From positions 1 to 64,000 of the forward strand of contig NZ_QJQX01000057.1 of assembly GCF_013393185.1 (NCBI RefSeq): 64,000 bases of DNA, given 5' to 3'. A program made the translations under genes and the position numbers. Within the stretch, counting starts at the first letter, position 1; each line of letters starts with the position of its first letter. Below are positions 26,019 through 33,588 of this stretch, in pieces. Source of the DNA: Sphingobium lactosutens (lineage in GTDB: Bacteria; Pseudomonadota; Alphaproteobacteria; Sphingomonadales; Sphingomonadaceae). The notes under the pieces are model-generated. The model did not search any database, had not been told where the DNA came from, and saw nothing but the letters and a program-made list of their open reading frames with translations.

Positions 26019-26036
26019 GATATATTGTAACATACT
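26019..26036. promoter_or_regulatory. Candidate Zur box before the zinc receptor gene
   Basis: The imperfect palindrome GATATATTGTAACATACT lies 52 bases before the receptor start at 26088. It resembles the AT-rich palindromes with GTTAY..RTAAC-like cores bound by Zur in Alphaproteobacteria. Its core, read on the other strand as GTTACAATATATC, matches 11 of 13 bases of the site before the MerC-family gene at 44498-44510. Confidence 0.5.
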
Positions 26037-26087
26037 GGATACAGGGTCTCATCCTCTCCCGCCCTATGCCAAGGATGATAGTCCCTG

Positions 26088-28241
26088 ATGTCCCGTTTTT
26101 CGTCGCTCCGTGCCGGTTGCGCCTTCTCCGCCCTCTGCCTTGCGCCCGCCGCCCTTGCCCAGGCGCCGACTGATTCCGCGCCCGACCAGGCCTATCATGA
26201 CGACGCCAAGTCCGACATCGTCGTCACCGCCCTGATCCCGCGCCGGCAGGGCGACATATTGTCGGGCACCTCAGTCCTTGCCGGCGAGAAGCTGACCCGC
26301 GACCTGCGCCCCAGCATCGGTGAGACGCTGGCCCGCCAGCCCGGCGTGTCGGCCACCTCCTTCGGTCCCAACGCGTCGCGCCCGATCCTGCGCGGTTTCC
26401 AGGGCGAGCGCGTGCGCATCCTGACCGACGGCATCGGCAGTTTCGACGTCTCCAACACCTCAGTCGACCATGCCGTCGCGATCAATCCGCTGACCGCCGA
26501 CCGGATCGAGGTGCTGCGTGGCCCCGCCGCCCTGCTCTATGGATCGTCAGCGATCGGCGGCGTGGTTAATGTGATCGACAGCCGCATCCCGCGCCGCGTG
26601 CCGGACGAAGCGATCCATGTCGAGGGCATCGCCACCTATGGCAGCGCCGCGAACGAACGCACCGTGAGCGGCGAGGTCGAGGCGCCGCTGACCGAGAATT
26701 TCGTCGTCCATTTCGACGGCAGCTGGACCAAGACCGACGATCTGCGCACCGGCGGATATATATTGTCGAAGCCGATGCGGGCGCTGGCCGCCCAGTCCGA
26801 CGACTCCGAAATCCGCGAGGATGGCCAGTGGAAGGGCAAGCTGCCCAACACCGCCGCCGAAACCTGGGAAGTGGCGGGCGGCTTCGCCTATGTCGGCAAT
26901 GGCGGCAATCTGGGCATGTCGGTGTCGCACAGCGAGAATCGCTATGGCGTGCCGTCGCGCATCGACGTGACCGAGAAGCATGATCACGACCATGATCATG
27001 ACGACGAACCGGGCCACACCCATGAGGATGTTACGCTGTCGATGAAGCAGACCCGCGCCGACCTGCGCGGCGAAGTGTCGACGGGCGGCGGCTTCCTCGA
27101 CAGCATCCGCCTGCGCGCGGGCTTCGCCGATTACCAGCATCAGGAAATCGAACCTACGGGCGAGGTCGGCACGACTTTCAAAAACCAGTCGATGGAAAGT
27201 CGGCTGGAATTCGTCCAGGCGAAGCAAGGCGGCTGGGACGGCGCGTTCGGCGCGCAATTCTTTACCCGCAGGTTCGAAGCGATCGGCGAGGAGAAGTTCC
27301 TGCCGAAGAACGAGACCAACCAGTTGGGCGTCTTCACGCTCCAGTCGGTGGATCTGGGCAGCACCCGGATCGAGGCTGGGGCGCGGTTCGAGCATACCGA
27401 TCTCGCATCGAATGCCGACGCGGACCTGTTCGTCGGCAGCTATCGTCGCAACTTCAATGCGCTGTCCGGCTCCATCGGCATCAGTCAGGAAGTCGTGCCT
27501 GGCTGGCGCGCGGGCCTCAACGCCTCGCGCAGCGAACGCGCGCCGTCGGCCGAAGAACTGTTCGCGCGCGGCAATCATGCCGGCACCCAGGCATTCGAAC
27601 TGGGCGATCCGACCTTCGGCAAGGAAAAAAGCTGGGGCGTCGAAGGCACGCTGCGCGGCAAGGGCGAAGGCTATAGCGTGAGCCTGGCCGCCTATCACAA
27701 CTGGTTCAGCGGCTATATCTATGATGCTATCGTCGCGGACAGCGTATGCCAGACGGCCAATGGCGGGGCGGAACTGGAATTTCCCTGCTACGCCTACAGC
27801 CAGGCCGATGCCCGCTATTACGGCTTCGAGGCCGAGGGATCGGTGAAGCTGGCACAACTGGGCGGCTATGCGATCAATCTGGACGGCGTCGCCGACTATG
27901 TCCGCGCCACCATCAAGGGCAGCGGCCCGGCGCCGCGCATTCCTCCGCTCCGCCTGCTGAGCGGGATCGAGGCGCAGGGCGAGCGGATCAGCGCCCGTGC
28001 CGAGGTCGAACATGTGTTCGAGCAGAACCGCATCGCAGATACGGAAACCCCGACCGACGGCTTCACGCTGGTCAACGCATCGCTCTCTTTCAAGCCGTTC
28101 AAGGGCAATGACCGCACCACATTGCTGCTGTCGGCGAACAATATCTTCGACGTGGAGGCCCGCCGCCACGCCAGCGTGCTCAAGGATTTCGCGCCGCTCG
28201 CAGGCCGCGACATCCGCGTCACCGCGCGCTTCTCGCTGTAA
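26088..28241 (+). CDS. znuD: TonB-dependent zinc receptor, ZnuD-like
   Basis: A 717-residue outer-membrane receptor with a signal peptide ending at ALAQ. The plug contains LSGTSVLAGEKLTRDLRPSIG, GPNASRPILRGFQGERVRILTDG and VEVLRG-like DRIEVLRGPAALLYGSSAIGG; the barrel ends at RVTARFSL. An extracellular loop near residues 302-317 is histidine/aspartate-rich (EKHDHDHDHDDEPGHTHED), the hallmark of ZnuD-type zinc receptors, where it captures zinc. The upstream AT-rich palindrome suggests Zur control. TonB energy would come from the exb/tonB system at 37.4-39.9 kb. The zinc assignment follows from the loop and family; nickel or another metal is possible. Confidence 0.85.
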   Translation: MSRFSSLRAGCAFSALCLAPAALAQAPTDSAPDQAYHDDAKSDIVVTALIPRRQGDILSGTSVLAGEKLTRDLRPSIGETLARQPGVSATSFGPNASRPILRGFQGERVRILTDGIGSFDVSNTSVDHAVAINPLTADRIEVLRGPAALLYGSSAIGGVVNVIDSRIPRRVPDEAIHVEGIATYGSAANERTVSGEVEAPLTENFVVHFDGSWTKTDDLRTGGYILSKPMRALAAQSDDSEIREDGQWKGKLPNTAAETWEVAGGFAYVGNGGNLGMSVSHSENRYGVPSRIDVTEKHDHDHDHDDEPGHTHEDVTLSMKQTRADLRGEVSTGGGFLDSIRLRAGFADYQHQEIEPTGEVGTTFKNQSMESRLEFVQAKQGGWDGAFGAQFFTRRFEAIGEEKFLPKNETNQLGVFTLQSVDLGSTRIEAGARFEHTDLASNADADLFVGSYRRNFNALSGSIGISQEVVPGWRAGLNASRSERAPSAEELFARGNHAGTQAFELGDPTFGKEKSWGVEGTLRGKGEGYSVSLAAYHNWFSGYIYDAIVADSVCQTANGGAELEFPCYAYSQADARYYGFEAEGSVKLAQLGGYAINLDGVADYVRATIKGSGPAPRIPPLRLLSGIEAQGERISARAEVEHVFEQNRIADTETPTDGFTLVNASLSFKPFKGNDRTTLLLSANNIFDVEARRHASVLKDFAPLAGRDIRVTARFSL

Positions 28242-28246
28242 CATCT

Positions 28247-28284
28247 GTTCAGGGCCGGGACAGCGGAAGCGCCCGGCCCTGAAC
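28247..28284 (+). terminator. Hairpin after the zinc receptor gene
   Basis: Perfect 13-bp stem GTTCAGGGCCGGG/CCCGGCCCTGAAC (28247-28259 and 28272-28284), five bases after the receptor stop. There is no clear T-run after it. Confidence 0.65.
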
Positions 28285-28301
28285 TTAGTTCATTGCGCAT
28301 T

Positions 28302-28319
28302 ATGACAATATTGTTACAT
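28302..28319 (-). promoter_or_regulatory. Candidate PhoB operator before the NUDIX-DUF47-PiT genes
   Basis: Read on the minus strand the site is ATGTAAC-AATA-TTGTCAT: two 7-mers spaced by four bases, the second close to the Pho-box half-site CTGTCAT, the first weak. It lies seven bases before the ATG at 28327. In Sinorhizobium the orfA-pit operon (DUF47 plus PiT) is repressed by PhoB, which would suit an operator overlapping the start. It also shares ATATTGT.ACAT with the Zur-like box at 26019, so the assignment is open. Confidence 0.35.
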
Positions 28320-28326
28320 ATGGTCG

Positions 28327-29442
28327 ATGCGCCAGATCGCCGCTCTGCCCTATTCCACCGCCGCCGACGGATCGATGCAAATCCTGCTGATCACGTCGCG
28401 CGAGACGCGACGCTGGGTGATTCCCAAGGGCAATCGCATCAAGGGACTGGCTGGCCACCGCGCCGCCGAGCTGGAAGCCTATGAGGAAGCGGGCATCCAC
28501 GGCATCGCCTGTCCTGCCCCGCTCGGCCGCTATCGGTATGACAAACGCAAGCGCAAGGGCGGATCGCGCGAGGCCGAGGTGGAGGTTTTTCCGCTTGCGG
28601 TCACAGGCCACCTGACGCAATGGCCCGAACAGGGTCAAAGGGAACTGCGCTGGTTCCCCGTGGCCGAAGCTGCGCAGGCGGTCGACGAGCCCGACCTGCA
28701 ATCGATCATCGCGGCCTTCCGCGAACCGCCCGCCGATCCGGGCTGGTTCATCCGGTTGCTGCTGGCGATCCGCGAGAAGCAAAGTGAAAGGACTGGAATG
28801 CTGCGCTGGTTTCACGCGCTGATGCCCAAGCAGGGGCGATTCTTCGAGCAGTTCGAGGATCATGCCACCACCCTGGTCGCAGGCGCGGATGCGCTCGCCA
28901 GGCTGCTGAAGGGCGGGCCGGATATGGCCGAGCATATCAAGACGATTTCCGACCAGGAACATGAGGCGGACGATATCATCCGCGACGTGTTGCAGGACGT
29001 GCGCCGCATCTTCGTCACCCCCTTCGATCGCAGCGCCATCACCGGCCTGATCGGCGTGATGGACGACGCGATCGACCAGATGAACCAGACGGCCAAGGCG
29101 ATCGCCCTGTTCGAGGCGAAGGAATTCCCCTCGCAGATGCAGGATATGAGCGCGCTGATCGTCGAATGCGCGCGCATCACCGCGGAAGCGATGCCGCTGC
29201 TGCGCTCGCTGAACCTCAATTCGACGCGCCTTCATGACCTGACCGAACGGCTGGTCAAGCTGGAAGGCCATGCCGACATCCTGCACGAGGCCGGCCTCAA
29301 GGCGCTCTATGCGCAGGCGCGGGCGGGCAATCCGATGGACTTCATCGTCGGCAACGAGATTTACAGCCATCTGGAAAAGGTGACAGACCGGTTCGAGGAC
29401 GTTGCCAACGAGATTTCCGGCCTGGTCATCGACCACGCCTGA
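28327..29442 (+). CDS. NUDIX hydrolase - DUF47 (PhoU-like) fusion protein
   Basis: One uninterrupted 371-codon frame. Residues 1-150 form a NUDIX domain of the diphosphoinositol/diadenosine polyphosphate type (VIPKGNRIKGLAGHRAAELEAYEEAGI, where the first Glu and the Arg of the standard box are replaced, as in this subfamily). From residue 158 a full DUF47 domain begins (MLRWFHALMPKQGRFFEQFE ... DQEHEADDIIRDVL ... GNEIYSHLEKVTDRFEDVAN), a PhoU-like partner of PiT transporters. DUF47 proteins normally begin at this very methionine, and an AAAGGA site precedes the ATG at 28798, so a second, shorter product may be made. The PiT gene follows after 24 bases. Confidence 0.8.
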   Translation: MRQIAALPYSTAADGSMQILLITSRETRRWVIPKGNRIKGLAGHRAAELEAYEEAGIHGIACPAPLGRYRYDKRKRKGGSREAEVEVFPLAVTGHLTQWPEQGQRELRWFPVAEAAQAVDEPDLQSIIAAFREPPADPGWFIRLLLAIREKQSERTGMLRWFHALMPKQGRFFEQFEDHATTLVAGADALARLLKGGPDMAEHIKTISDQEHEADDIIRDVLQDVRRIFVTPFDRSAITGLIGVMDDAIDQMNQTAKAIALFEAKEFPSQMQDMSALIVECARITAEAMPLLRSLNLNSTRLHDLTERLVKLEGHADILHEAGLKALYAQARAGNPMDFIVGNEIYSHLEKVTDRFEDVANEISGLVIDHA

Positions 29443-29466
29443 TCGCGCGCGTCGGAACCCGATCCC

Positions 29467-30468
29467 ATGGAAGCCCATATCGCTTTTCCGCTGCTGATCG
29501 CCTTGATCGGCGTCGCGCTCGCCTTCGATTTTCTGAACGGCCTGCACGACGCCGCCAATTCGATCGCGACCATCGTGTCGACCCGCGTTTTGAAGCCGCA
29601 ATATGCGGTCGCCTGGGCCGCCTTCTTCAACTTCATCGCCTTCCTCTTCTTCGGCCTGCATGTGGCCGAGACGGTCGGCAAAGGCATCGTCGACGCCAGC
29701 ATCATCGATGCGCAGGTCATCTTCGGCGCGCTGATGGGCGCGATCGCCTGGAATCTCATCACCTGGGGCCTCGGCATCCCCTCCTCCTCCAGCCACGCGC
29801 TGATCGGCGGGCTGCTGGGCGCGGGCACAGCCAAGGCGGGCCTTGGCGCAGTCGTATGGAGCGGCGTGTTCAAGACCAGCGCGGCGATCGTCATCTCCCC
29901 CGCGGTAGGCCTGTTCCTGGCGCTGATGCTGGTGCTGCTGATCAGCTGGATCTTCCGCCGGTTCACGCCGCAGGGCGCCGACCGGGTATTCCGCAAGCTG
30001 CAACTCGTCTCCGCCTCGCTCTACTCGCTCGGCCATGGCGGCAATGATGCGCAGAAGACGATGGGGATCATCGCCGTGCTGCTCTATTCGCAGGGCATGC
30101 TGACCGGGGGCTTCCATGTGCCGATGTGGGTGGTGCTGAGCTGCCAGGCGGCGATGGGCCTCGGCACGCTGCTGGGCGGCTGGAAGATCGTTCACACCAT
30201 GGGGTCGAAGATCACCCGCCTAACCCCGGCGCAGGGCTTCTGCGCGGAAACCGGGGGCGCCATCACCCTGTTCATGGCGACCCATCTGGGCGTGCCGGTA
30301 TCGACCACTCACACCATCACCGGCGCGATCGTCGGCGTGGGCGCATCGCGGCGGCTGTCGGCGGTGCGGTGGAATGTGGCGTCGAGCATCATCGTCGCCT
30401 GGGTCGTCACCCTGCCCGCCTCGGCGGCGATCGGCGCGCTGTTCTACGGCCTGACGAAGCTGTTCTGA
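29467..30468 (+). CDS. pit: PiT-family inorganic phosphate transporter
   Basis: A 333-residue inner-membrane symporter with both PiT duplicated signatures: FDFLNGLHDAANSIATIVSTRVL near the N-terminus and ASLYSLGHGGNDAQKTMGI in the second half, plus SHALIGGLLGAG and the matching VSTTHTITGAIVGVGASRR near the end. It imports phosphate (often as a metal-phosphate complex) with protons. It follows the NUDIX-DUF47 gene on the same strand in the usual orfA-pit order, so DUF47 is likely its regulatory partner. Confidence 0.93.
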   Translation: MEAHIAFPLLIALIGVALAFDFLNGLHDAANSIATIVSTRVLKPQYAVAWAAFFNFIAFLFFGLHVAETVGKGIVDASIIDAQVIFGALMGAIAWNLITWGLGIPSSSSHALIGGLLGAGTAKAGLGAVVWSGVFKTSAAIVISPAVGLFLALMLVLLISWIFRRFTPQGADRVFRKLQLVSASLYSLGHGGNDAQKTMGIIAVLLYSQGMLTGGFHVPMWVVLSCQAAMGLGTLLGGWKIVHTMGSKITRLTPAQGFCAETGGAITLFMATHLGVPVSTTHTITGAIVGVGASRRLSAVRWNVASSIIVAWVVTLPASAAIGALFYGLTKLF

Positions 30469-30476
30469 ACGCGATT

Positions 30477-30506
30477 GGGGCGCGGTCGGTTTCCCGCCGC
30501 GCCCCC
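30477..30506. terminator. Hairpin between convergent genes
   Basis: Stem GGGGCGCGG/CCGCGCCCC (30477-30485 and 30498-30506) between pit and the small minus-strand gene at 30528. It has no T-run on the plus strand and could serve either direction. Confidence 0.5.
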
Positions 30507-30527
30507 TCTCCTCCCTCGCCTTGAGCG

Positions 30528-30701
30528 TTATGCCACGCGGCCGAGCCGGTGATAGAGGTTGGCATATTTGATCGATTCCGGCTGGTCCTGAACTTCCTTC
30601 AGATAGTGCGCGATGGCGGTGCGGATCAGGCCGAAATCCTGCTGGCTGAAAACCGCGCGCGAGCGAGCGGGCTGGGGCTGTTCGATCGTGTCGGTGGTCA
30701 T
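30528..30701 (-). CDS. Small conserved-looking protein of unknown function
   Basis: A 57-residue soluble protein starting MTTDTIEQPQPARSR and ending with an apparently helical segment (FGLIRTAIAHYLKEVQDQPES then IKYANLYHRLGRV). I chose the ATG at 30701, which has a clear GAGGAAGA ribosome site; the frame runs on to 30815 without sign of coding. It lies divergent to the ScfR-type regulator, with the palindromic operator between them, so the regulator may control it. No family is recognised. Confidence 0.6.
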   Translation of the reverse strand: MTTDTIEQPQPARSRAVFSQQDFGLIRTAIAHYLKEVQDQPESIKYANLYHRLGRVA

Positions 30702-30817
30702 GAATTCTTCCTCTGCTTCATGCCCTTGGTGCGGGCCATGGACATCGAAATAGACAATCTCGCCGCATCCGGTAAGGCCGATGAGTGGCGCGAAGTCATA
30801 ATCATATTTGGTCATTT

Positions 30818-30832
30818 TGTCATTCTATGACA
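30818..30832. promoter_or_regulatory. Palindromic operator before the ScfR-type regulator
   Basis: Perfect inverted repeat TGTCAT-TCT-ATGACA, ten bases before the regulator ATG at 30843, within an AT-rich stretch that also carries further TCAT/ATGA half-sites (30812-30838). Position suggests autoregulation. Confidence 0.5.
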
Positions 30833-30842
30833 TTATGACTTT

Positions 30843-32264
30843 ATGGCAGAGCTGACCGACCGCAAACTCTATCTGGGGCCGAAGCTGCGCGTGCTGCGCC
30901 GCGAACTGGGCCTCAACCAGACGCGGATGGCCGAGGAACTGGGCGTGTCGCCCAGCTATCTCAACCATTTGGAACGCAACCAGCGCCCGCTGACCGCGCA
31001 GATGCTGCTGCGGCTGGCCAACACCTATGACATCGATATTCGCGATTTCACCGCGTCTCCGGCCGAGGCCGGCCCCGGCGAACTGAGCGAAATCCTGTCC
31101 GACGCGCTGGTCCGCGACATCGGCATCGCCCGCGACGAGATATTGGAGGTCGCGGAAAATTATCCCGGCGTCAGCGAAGCGATCGCCCGCTTTTATCGAG
31201 CATTGGGCGATCTGCGCCGCCTGCCCGGTGAAGCGGCGGACCGCAGCGGCCCCGCGCCGCTGGTCGCACCGATCGACTGGCTGCGCGAGATCATCGCGCG
31301 CGCGGGCAATCATTTCGCCGAACTGGATGCGGGCGCGGAAGCCATCGCCGCGCAGATGAGCGACGACCCCGCCCTGCTTCAGGCCGAACTGCGCGCGCGG
31401 CTGAAAGAACGGCACAATATGAGCGTGCAGGTGATGCGCGCCGACGTGATCGCCGGGTCGCTGCGCCATTATGACATGCACCGGCGACGGCTGATGCTGA
31501 GCGAGCGGCTGCCGGCATCGGGCCGCCTCTTCGCCATCGCCTATCATCTCTGCGCGCAGGAACTGGCCGAGGCAATCGGCGCACAGGTCGCCCGCGCCGC
31601 GCCGCCGGACGAGGACAGCCGCCGCCTCGCCACCATCGCACTCACCAACTATGCCGCCGCCGCGCTCATCATGCCCTATGACCGCTTCCGTCAGGCGGCC
31701 GAGCAGAACCGGCACGACATCGCCCTGCTGCGCGACCGGTTCGGCGTATCGACCGAGCAGGTCGCGCATCGCCTGACCAGCCTCAACCGCACCGGCGCGC
31801 GCGGCATCCCCTTCTTCATGGCGAAGATCGACCGGGCCGGCATCCTGTCCAAGCGCTTCGATGGCGAGGCTTGGCCCTTCGCCCGCTATGGCGGGCTTTG
31901 CCCGCGCTGGGACGCCAGCGACGCGCGCCTGCCCGACCGGGTCGAGACCCAGCTGATCGAAACGCCGGACGGGCGGCGGTTCGTGACCCTGGCCATGGCG
32001 CTGCCGCAGGGGACGGCGGCCGGGGCGGATGGCGGTCGCAGCCGCTCCGTCATCGCGCTGGGATGCGAGGCGAAACATGCCGAGCGGATCGTCCATGCCG
32101 ACGCGATCGATACGGAAAAGGACGATGCGATCGCGGTCGGCCCGACCTGCCATGTGTGCGAGCGGCGCGACTGCCCCGACCGGGCGCTGCCGCCGGTAAC
32201 ACGCGCGCTGGACCTGCACAGCTATGAACGCACGATCGCGCCCTATCCGTTCCGGCGGGTTTAG
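30843..32264 (+). CDS. Short-chain fatty acyl regulator (ScfR/RamB-like XRE regulator)
   Basis: A 473-residue regulator. An N-terminal XRE helix-turn-helix (LRVLRRELGLNQTRMAEELG then VSPSYLNHLERNQRPLTAQM) is followed by an IrrE/ImmA-like region (RLFAIAYHLCAQELAE, NYAAAALIMPYDRF, FGVSTEQVAHRLTSLNR) and a C-terminal DUF2083 domain with FARYGGLCPRWDAS and a cysteine cluster CHVCERRDCPDRALPPV. This is the layout of ScfR/RamB/PrpC-type regulators of propionate, acetate or glyoxylate metabolism. The metabolic targets are not adjacent here. The HxxxE zinc motif of ImmA proteases is not evident. Confidence 0.88.
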   Translation: MAELTDRKLYLGPKLRVLRRELGLNQTRMAEELGVSPSYLNHLERNQRPLTAQMLLRLANTYDIDIRDFTASPAEAGPGELSEILSDALVRDIGIARDEILEVAENYPGVSEAIARFYRALGDLRRLPGEAADRSGPAPLVAPIDWLREIIARAGNHFAELDAGAEAIAAQMSDDPALLQAELRARLKERHNMSVQVMRADVIAGSLRHYDMHRRRLMLSERLPASGRLFAIAYHLCAQELAEAIGAQVARAAPPDEDSRRLATIALTNYAAAALIMPYDRFRQAAEQNRHDIALLRDRFGVSTEQVAHRLTSLNRTGARGIPFFMAKIDRAGILSKRFDGEAWPFARYGGLCPRWDASDARLPDRVETQLIETPDGRRFVTLAMALPQGTAAGADGGRSRSVIALGCEAKHAERIVHADAIDTEKDDAIAVGPTCHVCERRDCPDRALPPVTRALDLHSYERTIAPYPFRRV

Positions 32265-32302
32265 ACCTTCGGCAAATCCGGGCGACCTGGAGACGACCAT
32301 TT

Positions 32303-32450
32303 GCGGACATTCCCTCTCCCATCGGGAGAGGGAGGGAGCCGAGCGCAGCACGGCGGAAGGGTGAGGGGAGGACGCAGCAATACTCGCCCTCACCTTCCCA
32401 CTCGGCTGCGCCGAGCGGGCCCCTTCCTCTCCCGGCGGGAGAGGAGACTA
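32303..32450. repeat. Long intergenic inverted repeat
   Basis: About 150 bases folding on itself: the left part (CTCTCCCATCGGGAGAGGG, then CCGAGCGCAGC..CGGAAGGGTGAGGG) pairs with the right part (CCCTCACCTTCCCACTCGGCTGCGCCGAG and CCTCTCCCGGCGGGAGAGG). It is of the kind scattered between genes in many Alphaproteobacteria. The ends themselves are short CTCTCCC hairpins. Confidence 0.75.
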
Positions 32451-32928
32451 TGTCCCCTAACCACCCGTTCGCCACTTCCCCGAAGGCGCGGGTCACGCTC
32501 CTGTCGTCACTTCAGCCGCAGCGTTGGAGAGACGAATCCTCATTTTCCGTAGGGATGATGGCGCAGGAGTTGCCCGTCCCCCCTAGACCGCTCTTGCCCA
32601 TCTTCCTGCACCGGAAACCATGGCGCGGAGCATCCGGATGCGTCTTTCGGCATGGGATTTTCTCTGTTGCATCCCGTCCGATGGGCCAGCGCCATCCAAC
32701 TCGCCTGCCCAAGCCATGCGCCCAACCTCTCGCGCCCGTCGCCGCCGCGATGCCCATTGTCGCGCGCCTGCCGCAATTTCTGCGAGCCGGCGCGAAATGC
32801 TCGACGACATCGGGAACATCGGACCGTCGCGTCGATGCGGCGCCGAAACCGCATCCTGCCGCAGGACCGACTCGCCTCGTCCCTCCAACCCTTGCCGGGG
32901 ATGGACCATCCTCCTAGCCGCCTTCAAC
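32451..32928. other. Intergenic region, no gene seen
   Basis: About 480 bases between the palindromic repeat and the small outer-membrane protein gene. Several frames stay open because of high G+C, but none has a ribosome site, signal peptide or family similarity. The composition is less regular than in flanking genes. I see no RNA gene. Confidence 0.4.
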
Positions 32929-33324
32929 ATGAAGAATTTTCGCCTTGCCCTCACCGCCGCCGCGCTGGCCGCCGCCCTCCCCGCCACCGCCCATGCCGAA
33001 GGTCTGGGCGCGGAAATCAATTATGGGCGCGCGGACGGCCATTGGGGGACGGAGATCGGCGCGGGCTATGCGATGGGCATTGCCGGATTCAGCCTGACGC
33101 CGGGTGGCGGCGTCTATCTGCGCGATGGCGATACCAAGCTCTATGGCCGGGTCGAGGCCGCCTATACCCTGCCGATGTCGGCCACGATCGGCGCAGGCGT
33201 GCGCTTCAGCGGCGACAATATACGTCCCTATGCGACGCTCGCCATGCCGATCATTCCCAAGCTGCGGGCCAAGGCCAATGTCGGCCCCAAATATTATGCG
33301 GTCGGCCTGACGTTGGGCTATTGA
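32929..33324 (+). CDS. Small secreted, probably outer-membrane beta-barrel protein
   Basis: A 131-residue protein with a clear signal peptide (FRLALTAAALAAALPATAHAEG). The mature part alternates polar and hydrophobic residues with Gly/Tyr (AGYAMGIAGFSLTPGGGVY, LYGRVEAAYTLPMSATIGAG, VGPKYYAVGLTLGY) and ends in an aromatic residue, as in outer-membrane barrels. It is short, about six strands at most. I recognise no named family. The start ATG at 32929 is the first with a signal peptide; the longer upstream frame has no support. Confidence 0.65.
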   Translation: MKNFRLALTAAALAAALPATAHAEGLGAEINYGRADGHWGTEIGAGYAMGIAGFSLTPGGGVYLRDGDTKLYGRVEAAYTLPMSATIGAGVRFSGDNIRPYATLAMPIIPKLRAKANVGPKYYAVGLTLGY

Positions 33325-33588
33325 GGCTGGACCCGATTGCCGGGGCATTACGCCCCCGCTCCACGGCGGACCGGGATGGCGCGGACGCATCGTGCAGGAT
33401 GCGCCCCCATTCCGGTCCTTCTCCGTTTGACGGCGGATGCCCCGGCGCGCAATGGTCGCGGAAATTTTACGGGTTATCGGCGTTCCCTGCGTCAGCAATT
33501 GACCCGTCAGCGTCATATGCCTGACACAGGAGACTGGACAACAGGAGATTGGGCATAAGTCCGCCTTTTCAGAAGGAATGCGTTTTCC

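Noticed and set aside
28305..28319. Site considered as a Zur box
   Set aside because: Spacing between the ATAT-like halves differs from the sites at 26019 and 44498; Pho-box reading fits the gene context better, though still weak.
28300..30195. 631-codon minus-strand frame opposite the NUDIX-DUF47 and pit genes
   Set aside because: Antisense to a well-supported operon and without recognisable domains.
32450..32917. 155-codon frame in the intergenic region before the outer-membrane gene
   Set aside because: No start context, signal peptide or family; composition looks non-coding.
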